Positions 1 to 9,312 of a stretch of 64,000 nt of DNA are shown piece by piece. Location of the stretch: assembly GCF_014839805.1 (NCBI RefSeq), contig NC_051126.1, positions 9,494,609 through 9,558,608 on the forward strand, read 5' to 3'. Under the pieces are notes generated by a model. It worked only from the letters and a program-made list of their open reading frames with translations, made no database searches and was not told the origin of the DNA. The position numbers were made by a program, and so were the translations under genes. The DNA is from Manduca sexta (taxonomy: Eukaryota; Arthropoda; Insecta; Lepidoptera; Sphingidae). Numbering within the stretch: the first letter of the stretch is position 1; every line of letters begins with the position of its first letter.

Positions 1-2450
1 ACGCATTGACGGCTTGTCATGCGAACGTGTACTGTGCCTGAAAATTAATTACATCATGTATAATTATAGTAATTATAATTAGTTATGCTCGTGCCCCTAC
101 CTGCGCTAATTTATTCGTTAACGGTTGTATATATATCCCGGGAGTGATCCCGGGATTAAAGTTGGTTTTAGCAATCAAGGATAATGTTTATTTATTCATT
201 GGTTGCACTTCATACAAAATATGTGAAAATGGACTTTGTACCAGCGGCTTATTATTATTATTAATGGACGCAATGTTAGACTTCCTATTAGTGAAAAAAA
301 AAACGGTAAAGTAGTTTTGTTTTATAGAAAGATTAATGAACCATAATTAAAACTGAAAAAATAATAGGGGATGAATTTCTAACAATTCCTTCTTAGTGCT
401 TCGTGCTTCGTAGCGGTTTCATCAGTTAGTCACTCAATCAGTTTCTTTGAGTAAATACATTTATTGTAGTATATAGGTACATTGTTAAAGGGCCATTTGT
501 ATATCTCAGATTAAAGAAGACTTAAGTTTTATCATTATTTTTGATATAATACCTTTTTACTCATGAACGACATTAATATGTGTTTTAATAGAACTTGCAT
601 GGTTAAAACTTTTCAACGAGAATATAAATTCTATTTGAATGGAATTTTAAGACAGAAAAGTATATTGCACTCTATTTTTCCTCACAATATGCCGAGGGCC
701 GAACTAAATTCACTGCAATATCTTCAAAATGGCAGCTACGTCCGATAGGTTTTACCTCGACCTGAGGTCAAAGCAATTTACTAGTCTGCGAATTTAATAA
801 CGTCAAATACTATCCAATAAATTGTCGACACCTGACCGCTCGGATAATCTTTCTTAGTTTTGTTGTTAACAGTTTTTTAGATTCAAAAGTTTGATCTTTT
901 TATTTGGGATAGTAATTGTACTTATAAACAATGGGGTACATTAGGGTTTACAATATAATGAATAAATGAATGACACTTTTGTGTGCGTAATGTTTTGTTT
1001 ATATTTGTTTTAAAAACAGTATTTGTGTTTGTAACAATGGGTTTACGTTATTGGAATTTTGCATCATACTTTTTCGTAGTTTTCTATCATCTATTGTTGA
1101 TATGTTTGATAATATTTACTTGTGTAGATTGGGTTAGTTTTTGAATAGTTTATCTAAAGACAATCGTTGTTTTACTTTTAAATAACCTAAATATCTGTTC
1201 TGTTCTGACGTATACTCGATAATTTTTTTTATAACCAACAAGTAAATGCGCGGCACGATCCATAAATTTCATTAAATTAATTAGTTTTAAACAAAAAATA
1301 CATAATTAAGTAGATCTATTGTTCTGTTTATGTTAAAACTGCTATAAAATGATCAACATTCTAGACTGATCCTAGGATCAGTCAGCAGTCTAGGTACGAA
1401 AAAGCGAAGGGTGGTGCGATTTGAATGAAAGAAACTGAAATTAAAAGCTTTCCGGAACAGATGGAGAGTTACGAATGCATAAAGAAAGTAAAAGTCTTTT
1501 GTTCGTTAGTAGTATAAAGTTTTTTGGACTACGTTTCGAATTCATAGTAAGTAGAGGCTTGGTTGAATTTATATTGATAAATTTTTTTGTATAAATTGGT
1601 AGGTAATGCAATTAAAATAGCTTTAGATAGGTGGTTTTTCGTAAAATTATAAGTCATACTTTGATGTAATAAGTGTATTGCTAATATTAATATCTGTTTT
1701 TATTGTATATATAAGAAGACATGTTACACCGTCCTGAATGAAGAGTGTATATGCATTATGATAATAAAGTATTTGAAGAAAAGATAAATTCTACACGTAA
1801 ATTTAATATTTATTAAATTTGAAACTTATACGTTTGTGATTATATTTTCTTTCATTATACCATTAATAGTTGCTGAATTAATATCAGTCGAAATCTGAAA
1901 ACCACCTAACATTATATCGATAGTAATTTATCAACATCAACATTAATTTAACGAGGATAAATCGTGGCGCATTGTTGAGCTCATTAAAACCTTTCAAAAG
2001 CAGCATTAAATTGCTAAATCAGAGTCGATCCAAACAAAATTGTAATATTCGTCGCAGAGTGAACGATGGCAGTAAGGAGAGGGTGGGGAGCGTCGACCGA
2101 GTGCTGGAGTGTACTCAAATGAAGTCTATAGGAAGGCAAAATTCCGAATAATGAACGCCGGCATCGAGGACACTCGATTTCACCCCGATGCCGTGTTGGC
2201 GAAACAATGACGTTCCAACTGGTACGGTTTTCTATCAACAATCTGTTAGTGTGGCACTATTCTAGTTTCAGCTCCTTTTTCCTTTAAAAAGGTTTCTTAT
2301 CTGTTGTGTTGGCTCATTTGAACTGTATTCCTTTGTTTTCTATCAAGTGAGGCTCTATTTTTAAAATATATTATTATAGTTAAATGTTATTGAAAAGCGA
2401 CTTGTTACTGGTATGATCAAACCGAGTGCAATACTAAATATTGTGAGGGG
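1..2450. other. AT-rich intergenic stretch, no gene recognised
   Basis: No reading frame here resembles a known protein. Small structured items are a 9-bp inverted repeat (ATCCCGGGA, 4-base spacer) at 135-156, a 20-bp perfect palindrome at 1364-1383, and a GC-richer patch at about 2040-2215 containing the 8-bp inverted pair CGGCATCG/CGATGCCG. The patch is open on the minus strand for 75 codons, but the translation is unlike any family I know. Confidence 0.6.
1364..1383. repeat. 20-bp perfect palindrome
   Basis: GACTGATCCTAGGATCAGTC reads identically on both strands. It sits in AT-rich sequence with no transposon ends around it. It could be a cruciform-prone site or a symmetric protein-binding site; no function is assigned. 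Confidence 0.7.
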
Positions 2451-2462
2451 GCATCGATTAAT

Positions 2463-2812
2463 AATAATAATATAATAATATCAGCCCTGTATTATATACT
2501 TGCCCACTGCTGAGCACGGGCCTCCTCTACTACTGAGAGGGATTAGGCCTTAGTCCACCACACTGGCCTAGTGCGGATTGGTAGACTTCACACACGTTCG
2601 AAATTCCTATAGAGAACTTCTCAGATGTGCAGGTTTCCTCACGATGTTTTCCTTCACCGTTAAAGCGAACGATAAATTCACAAAGAATACACACATGATT
2701 TTTAGAAAAGTCAGAGGTGTGTGCCCTTGGGATTTGAACCTGCGGACATTCGTCTCGGCAGTCCGTTCCACACTCAACTAGGCTATCGCCGCTTATTAAA
2801 TCATCGCATCAA
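2463..2812 (-). mobile_element. tRNA-derived SINE, family A, full length, with target-site duplication
   Basis: On the minus strand the element starts with a tRNA-like head (A box TAGCCTAGTTGG-like, then B box GGTTCAAATCC), continues through a conserved body containing AACGGTGAAGGAAAACATCG, and ends in a (TTA/TAT)n tail after CAGCCCTGTATTATA (as read on the + strand). A 12-bp direct repeat, GCATCGATTAAT, flanks it at 2451-2462 and 2813-2824, the expected scar of target-primed insertion. Full-length copies of the same family lie at 18611-18943 and 37189-37528, and a truncated one at 13071. It encodes no protein; the reading frame seen inside it is a by-product. Confidence 0.9.
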
Positions 2813-2824
2813 GCATCGATTAAT

Positions 2825-3354
2825 TTTCCGAAAATATAACATAGTGTCGACAAGTACGTTAGTATTTTAAATGGCAAAATCGCTGTTTTCTTATTATACC
2901 GCATAGATATCGCATGTTGTAACTATAATTTTAAACAATCAAAGAATGACGTTTTAAATATATTTTAAACTATTATATGTGAATTGCATATTAACAAAGC
3001 AATCGCGGTTTCTATGACCAATAGTTGTGCAAGTAGCTTGCCATTAGTACTTGCACTGTATTCACTGTAAGATCAGTCTTGATTACTAACTAGCCTTTCC
3101 CAGATAGCGTCCATCACAACACAACAGCAATCAGTAGCTTCAAATTTGTTTACCACTCCTATTTATTTTTAATCTGACCATTTTTATTGGAAATCAAAGC
3201 TGCAACGCACGTATTAGTAGAACCTGATATTTAGAATGATATCGAAGCCAACTCTGAATTAAGTATGCGTTAGTATGTCCACGAGGGATGATGATGATTT
3301 AGTTATAGTACTATATGCATGTGGGATGTGTAGTATGTGTACAACGCATTATTT
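2825..3354. other. AT-rich stretch, nothing recognised
   Basis: No coding, RNA or repeat signal could be supported between the SINE and the next retroelement tail. Confidence 0.55.
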
Positions 3355-3590
3355 TGTTTTCTTTATGCAAAGTGGCCCCACTGCTCCTGATGGTAAGTGG
3401 AGTGGGGTCCAATAGACTCTCGATTGACGAGAGATGATTACCACTCGACAGTCGACCCAATTATGCCGGCTTATTGTGACCAGATACACACAGGCGGATC
3501 CCGGAATGCGACACATGTGGGCCACTATGGCGGGTTTTAACACCTAGTGTACGGTGCTCGGATATAAAATCCTACCATCAGCTGCCTTTA
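3355..3590 (-). mobile_element. Retroelement 3'-tail repeat (family C)
   Basis: Read on the minus strand it contains CATTCCGGGATC...GCCTGTGTGTAT, GCCGGCATAATTG, a region around GTCGACTGTCGAG, then TTGGACCCCACTCCACTTAC and CAGTGGGGCCACTTTG before an A-rich end. The same ordered blocks recur at 28608-28757, 42255-42419, 43821-43874 and 44244-44370, so it is a dispersed family. The poly-A-like end and the lack of protein suggest the 3' end of a non-LTR retrotransposon or a SINE with a LINE tail; the exact clade is not known to me. Confidence 0.75.
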
Positions 3591-4458
3591 ATACGACTTG
3601 TGTTCGCCGTGATGTTACAATGTCGTTTTGTAGTTAGTTCAAACGAATTACGTAAATGTAGCTTACAATTGTGTTTCATCCAGAATTAATTCATGCTCTA
3701 GTTAATTTGTTTTCATATCACGTTTGCGTTTACATAGTTTTATATGTGCTTTTATTGCAGGAAAATTATGTAACTATTCAGATGTAAATAATTTGTATGT
3801 GTCGCATCGTGAGCATATTTTTTATTTCTTTTTTACTCGACAAATTATTAGGTGTAAAGACATTGACCTATATATAAATAAATCGTATTCTATACTATAC
3901 TTTATATAGTCACAATCACATATATAGTTCTTGTAAACATAAAAGGGGCATTAATCTAGGACAACACTGAAAAATAACACCTTTTTTTTACCATTTATAA
4001 ACAAAGAAAATCTTGGTTATACATAAAAGCATTAAATAAATATTATAATATTAAATGGAACAAAGCAACGCAAACAGATTTACTGTAGGTACGATCAGCA
4101 ACAAAAGTCGATGAACAGATACTAATTTACAAAACACCTGAACACTGAAACGGATCATAAATTACTTACCAAAGAAGAGTACAGATTAAGGTTATCATTT
4201 CAATATGGACACCAAAGTAAAGGATTGGCTGAAAAATTATGAAAAAGAAATTGACGTTTACGTTGAATCCTTCGAAGAGAATCTCCTGCCAGAATAATTT
4301 TGAATTTACACATTTGTTTCTTAAACCGGCCAGTGCTCTATAAAATAGGATGTTTACAATGTAACTAACCTATTCCTATTAATGTTATAATATTACTTAC
4401 TAATATATTATGATGTTTTGCCCATACTTAAAAAAATATATAATTCTGGTTATTAACT
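3591..4458. other. AT-rich stretch with one short codon-like ORF
   Basis: Nothing repetitive is seen. A 30-codon frame at 4205-4297 starts ATGGACACC and translates to MDTKVKDWLKNYEKEID..., charged and unlike random AT-rich translation. An in-frame stop lies just upstream and no family is recognised, so it is not called as a gene. Confidence 0.45.
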
Positions 4459-4670
4459 TCAATATGTACTATTATATTAACCTGAAGAATTTGTTTGTTT
4501 GAATGCGCTAAACTCAGGAACTACTTAACTTATTTTGAAAATATTTCACTAATAGAAAGCTACATTACTCCTGAGTACTATAGGCTACTTTCTATCCCGG
4601 GTCAATATATAGCATGACTTTTGACCTTGAAAAACTTTTTCACGCGGGTGGAGCAGCGAGCCAAAGCTAA
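4459..4670 (+). mobile_element. Short non-autonomous Helitron
   Basis: The left end begins TC and runs into CCTGAAGAATTTGTTTGTTTG, matching the head of the two large Helitrons at 24848 and 52501. The right end has the GC hairpin CACGCGGGTGGAGCAGCG followed by CCAAAGCTAA and a T, i.e. a CTRR-type terminus (CTAA) before T. The middle keeps CAGGAACTACTTAAC and CCCGGGTCAATATATAGC. It lacks the 123-bp tandem units of the large copies, so it is either an internally deleted relative or the simpler form. Confidence 0.8.
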
Positions 4671-5612
4671 TATGTTATAAAATAACAATTTAATTGATAT
4701 TCTGGACTGTTGTATTAATTCGGCAATGTTTTGATAGTAAAAAACGCGGTGCGCTGCGTTCCGCGAGATGGGTGTATTGAAGCTTGATGGGTTCAATTAA
4801 ATGAATAGGAAAAAAGCTTCTTTGTACTTATATAAAACAAAGAATGTGCTAATTTCAGCCACATTTGTATTTATTACGGATCATAAAAAGAATTCGCTAG
4901 TAATATTTGACATTCAATGGTTTGACTGCGTTCAGCTACTTTTGTAGTTCAATTATGACAAGTTATTTTGAATTTAATGTAATCAGTAACTTATGGTAAA
5001 TGATAATGATTAGGAAATATTGGAAACAAATTATGTTCAACGACTTCTGTTGCTGACTGTACTTAAATCGTGAGATCAACCGTGAGCGATCTTGTTTGCT
5101 GTCACCCGCACCACGTTCGAACAAGCGGTAACACGTTCATGCTTTAATTTAATACTATAAATTAGTATTTAAACATGATAGAACATTTATATAGTAATAA
5201 ATACAACAAACCTAATGATTTATTATGTTAATGCGAATGTTAAATATTCAAATAAAACTACTTTTCGGATTCGGAACTATTCATGCGAAAAATAGTTTTA
5301 TTTTGATGTATAACAAACTTATTGGATTTTCCGATAAATCTGTATGCATCACGTACTACAAAAAGGGTTTTATTTTCTAGTTCCAGTGAATAGGCATGTG
5401 ATGTCAACGCTATATTTTTTAAAAGTTTAAGTAAGATAAAGCTTGCTACAGCTTGTTAGTTTAATAATTATTTTTTAGTCTGTAAGGCAATTATGTGAAA
5501 AACTATGAATCAGTTTATCTTATTTGTTATGTACTAGTTATTAGTACAAAAAAGGAGTATCTAACTTTAAAAAACGAGCTATTCTAAGTCAGCTTCGATC
5601 AAATTGAACACA
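4671..5612. other. AT-rich stretch with one hairpin
   Basis: No gene is seen. Positions 5249-5305 form a hairpin with arms of about 20 bp (CAAATAAAACTACTTTTCG against its near-complement) and an 18-base loop; pairing continues weakly outward. A TTTAAAAAA run at 5566-5574 and TCAGCT at 5589 lie just before the small ORF at 5613. Confidence 0.45.
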
Positions 5613-5810
5613 ATGTTATTCCTCCGCGCGCTATTGTGTCTTTGTAACTTCATCATCAATCAAACGCCTAGCGATCAGTCCGATGACAAGTTTGGTCAAA
5701 TCTTATATGATTTGAGGTATAGCTCATTTAGATTATTGGGGAATAATTCGCCGAATAACTTAGCGAATAAATATGATTATGAATTATTAGGGACGAATAC
5801 ACCCGAATAA
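5613..5810 (+). CDS. Hypothetical small ORF with signal-peptide-like N-terminus
   Basis: ATG at 5613 opens a 65-codon frame ending in TAA at 5810. The translation begins MLFLRALLCLCNFIINQ, a basic residue followed by a hydrophobic stretch as in a secretion signal, and continues polar and Asn-rich with two related segments (RLLGNNSPNN and ELLGTNTPE). An A-rich context (AACACA) precedes the ATG. A weak TATA-like run and an initiator-like TCAGCT lie 20-45 bases upstream. No protein family is recognised. The DNA of its 3' half is rich in GAATA/TATTC words that pair with sequence just downstream (GACGAATAC with GTATTCGTC), so it may be structured noncoding sequence open by chance. Confidence 0.22.
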   Translation: MLFLRALLCLCNFIINQTPSDQSDDKFGQILYDLRYSSFRLLGNNSPNNLANKYDYELLGTNTPE

Positions 5811-7608
5811 GCTTACACACTTGTGTTCGTGAGTATTCGTCTATGTTCGGCAATTATCTAAATCAGTAATCACCGGTAAGATTTTAGTCAGCTGACTATA
5901 AAGACATTAAACAGTATAGTTAGTTATAGATCGGACATCGAGATCAATTTGTGCTCCAAAAGTTATTGCCAATTGGTAATAAGTCGTTGTCTTATTTGAA
6001 ATGTCTGTGTGACAAGATGTCACAGCGTCCTTATATAGTAATACAAAAATAACATATTTACGGAAAATATGCTAACATACGCATTAAAAACGTGGAAATC
6101 ACGATATGGACAAAATATGCCGTATTTTACAAGTTAAGTTAATTGGTGTTTTATTATTTTACGGTAGACTGAAAAATCATCGCATGATCGCAATTTTTGT
6201 ATGAAAATCTTTTTAATGTCCGCACTATATTATTATAATCTTAGAATTCTTCGCCTATCTTTTTAATGTGTTCGAAGTTTAAAATGTTTTAAAATTGGCT
6301 ATAATTATTTCAAAACAATTCTCAGTCTTTTAAGGTTTCAACGTATGTATACAAATAATATATACGAGTGCTTGTATCAGCAAAGCGAATAACCCCGTTT
6401 ATTCTTGTTACCGAACTTGCCCCCGTTTTCAGGTTATTACTTTTACCAACAATCTACGAGAATATTGTACAAACCAAACTTTGTAGTTAGTGGAGTTTCG
6501 GGGAGCAATATGTGAGCATTATAAATTATTGCTTTGTAAAGCTGAACAATCTTCAACATACGATATACTGAGAAATACTATAGCCTCTTCAACAACTTCA
6601 TAATTTATGTAATTTATATTATAAAACTTCGTTATTATTTAAATATTGGTGGAAAAATTGTGGGTAGTTTTAATAACAACTATACAAGGTCCGCTTGGAC
6701 CTGACTTCAAACACATTTGTGTATGTAAATGTTGGATAAAAAAAACTGATTTATTTGTTTCTTCCTTTAACATTGACTTTAAATATGGTCTATAGCCTAC
6801 TGAATCCAACACTCATGTGGGATTGGCGTAAGACTAGCTAGGGCCCTAGCTAAGAAGCTTTACTTCAATCGTTAACGCTAACGTTACGTATGGACATGGC
6901 ATATCTTAGCGACAGACGTATAGATATAGAATGTTATTCCTATACATTTTTTTATTTTATATTCGCGTTGTCGATTATAGCAAGGCATCTTGGGAACAGC
7001 TTTTGATTAAGACTTGAAAATCGCTGCTCGCATCCCTGACTTTATTTCCTTAAATATCGAGATAATTTAAAATGAATACTGTATTTTAAAAATTCTGTTT
7101 TATGATTGCGGTAGTAAATAAATATATACATTACTGTGTTTTATGTATTGTGTACACGTGTATATATTTATAATTAATATGCTCTCCTAAAAAGTCTCCC
7201 CTATAGTCTATTAATAGTGAATAATATATCGAGCATGTTTTATTAAACTATGGAATCTCTTCCTAACCGTAAAGTTCAGTAATAATAAGCAATAAAATCT
7301 CGTACACAATATGCCCTATTTTTTTATTAATATGCATTTTATGTAGACTTTCCAAGTGCTCGTAAATTTTGCGCCACTTTCCGAACACACGTGATTGCAA
7401 GCAATTTATTGCGAATCTCCAATATTCCCGGATTTTCAATTAAGTAGCTTTAATTAAAGGGACAATTTATGGGAGGATGCGCTCCGAAGTGTAACGTTTC
7501 ATCGTATCAAGTACTTTAGTACCGGAATCATAAATTTAATTTGCAACAAACTATTATAAGTTATTTTGAGTCATTCAATTTAATATTTTTATCTTGTGGT
7601 CTTAAATA
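5811..7608. other. AT-rich stretch, no gene recognised
   Basis: Only an 18-bp perfect palindrome at 6835-6852 (TAGCTAGGGCCCTAGCTA) stands out. The remaining reading frames are short and composition-driven. Confidence 0.55.
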
Positions 7609-7672
7609 GTCATCATCTTCATCAGCCATATGAAGTCCACTGATGAACATACTACTCCTAAAGATTCCCAGA
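7609..7672 (+). repeat. Degenerate lepidopteran interspersed-repeat fragment
   Basis: The run CATCATCTTCATCAGCC, then AAGTCCACTGATGAACATA and CTCCTAAAGATTCCC, matches in order the CATCATCATCAGCC...GTCCACTGCTGAACATAGGCCTCCCCCAA repeat that I know to be dispersed through lepidopteran genomes. It is short and strongly diverged. Confidence 0.45.
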
Positions 7673-8373
7673 ATCTAATATTATATTGGTCTATTTATGA
7701 TAGTTTTTAAAACTATAAGGAGACCAATTACTGCCATTTTTATTCAATTGTGGCTCAGTGGCCACAAACGTTATATTGCACCACAAATCAATAAATACCA
7801 AATGTGTACACTACAAGAGTAAATATTATCAGTTCAAAATAACCAAGATACACTGTTAATGAGCTATGTCGCATGCATCGATTGACATGGATCACTTCTC
7901 TTTGAAATACGAATCAGTCTACACAGCATAGGTCTTTTAATAGCTCTCACTGAACGTGTTTTGATTCATAAAGGATGTGTCACGTCTATTCAAGTGATTT
8001 TATACCCATTCGTAAATGAGACAATTACTTGTGTCATCAATCACACTACTGATAATATTTATTTGTGATTAATTTTATTGCAAGGAAATTACTTTTACAA
8101 ATACTTCACTAAATAATAACACTAGTTTACACGGTTTTCATACCCCAGCTGAAAGTTGTTATTTTATTATTCATTTAGGTAGACTTATCCAGAAAAAATT
8201 ATAAAAAAATTCTGTCACGTCTGTTTTAAGAAATATTTATCTACTTAATGGGAATACATAACTTTGGTATTAATACAAACAAAAATTAAAAATGATTAAT
8301 TTTTGCCTTCTTTTTATAGTTATTTGAACCAGTTTCTCTTATAATGGACCAATAGTAATCCCCTAACATGTTT
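7673..8373. other. AT-rich stretch, nothing recognised
   Basis: No coding, repeat or RNA signal could be supported. Confidence 0.55.
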
Positions 8374-8658
8374 TCATCCCAAAATCCTTGATGTATTTTT
8401 CAGTAACTGATTTTTCAGTAACAGATATAAGGCTTTCGAATGTAAAATGGTCTTAGTATCAGACGGAACTTGGGCATTGTATACTTGTATAATACTACAC
8501 TTTTTTTTATTATATGTCAATGTCTTCGTAACACGAAAGTAATAATCATTCTCATGATTACTAGGTTCTTTCCATAGTATTGGTGAACCAAATAGAAGGT
8601 GGACGTTTTCTCCTGATGACCTCTGGAGTAAGACGATTCTACAGCTTTCGTAAAACAC
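8374..8658 (-). pseudogene. Remnant of a repeat-borne arthropod protein (W-[RK]-E-P-x-N-H motif)
   Basis: The minus-strand translation contains FGSPILWKEPSNHENDYYF at residues 23-41, close to the motif FGxPMxWREPxNHxxDCYFC of a large family of uncharacterised proteins carried by dispersed repeats in arthropod genomes (recalled from general knowledge, not searched). Downstream NKKK and VPSDTKTILHS sit where that family has a NKK segment and a PSAIRPVPHS-like segment. The usual Cys in CYFC is replaced (YYFR), the upstream part is scrambled, and no start or flanking domains remain, so it is a decayed fragment. It lies about 370 bp from the SINE at 9032. An overlapping frame at 8517-8720 adds nothing recognisable. 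Confidence 0.42.
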
Positions 8659-9031
8659 ATGAGCCGCCCACTTTTTGTCTTAATTGCCAACAGTAAATCC
8701 AAAATAATGAAGATATGCACTTTTAAACGAAATTACAACGGGTTTTCTTTTTTTTGATAATATAAATTGTTCACTAACATAACAAAAATAATTTGAACTT
8801 TGTTAACACTTTCTATTCAACATTTTAAATCAATCTGAAACAAGATAATTGTCGTTTGAAGCGAACGAATAAACAATAAATTGTCGTCTCCACGTTAGGT
8901 AGGTAAAAAAAACATTTGACTGCAGGAAGAAATTGTGACGTGATAGAATATTTCTGCTAACACTTTTAGGTTTAAGAAAGGTAGATCAACATATTTATTT
9001 CGGGGTATAAAAAAAAAGTTAAATTTTGTAA

Positions 9032-9300
9032 CACACACACACAACATCACGCATTTTATCCCCGAAGGGGTATGCAGAGGCGCAACCATGGCACCCACTT
9101 TTCGCCAATTGTGTTCCGTCCCATGATGTGATAGGGGGCGAGCCTATCGCCATATCGGGCACAAATTCCAGACTCCGGGCTGATACTGAGCAGAAAAACC
9201 CAAATATCACTTTGCCCGACCTGGGATTCGAACCCAGGACCTCAGAGCGCTGCCGTACCGCGCATGCAGTACAACTACGCCACCGAGGCAGTCGAGGCAG
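9032..9300 (-). mobile_element. tRNA-derived SINE, family B, full length, with 12-bp target-site duplication
   Basis: Read on the minus strand: a tRNA-like head beginning near CTGCCTCGGTGGCGTAG, an A box at 9271-9282, a perfect B box GGTTCGAATCC at 9224-9234, a body containing GGCGAAAAGTGGGTGCC and CCTTCGGGGATAAAATGCG, and a (TG)n tail (CA repeats at 9032-9043). The direct repeat TAAATTTTGTAA at 9020-9031 and 9301-9312 frames it exactly. Its intact pol III boxes and clean duplication suggest a fairly recent insertion. The head carries a small duplication of GAGGCAGT. A second, more degraded copy lies at 14307-14547. Confidence 0.9.
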
Positions 9301-9312
9301 TAAATTTTGTAA

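Noticed and set aside
2578..2781. Open frame on the + strand
   Set aside because: Antisense read-through of a full-length family-A SINE.
9224..9282. tRNA gene on the minus strand (perfect A and B boxes)
   Set aside because: The boxes belong to a SINE head: the sequence continues into the family body and TG tail, is flanked by a target-site duplication, and does not close into an acceptor stem.
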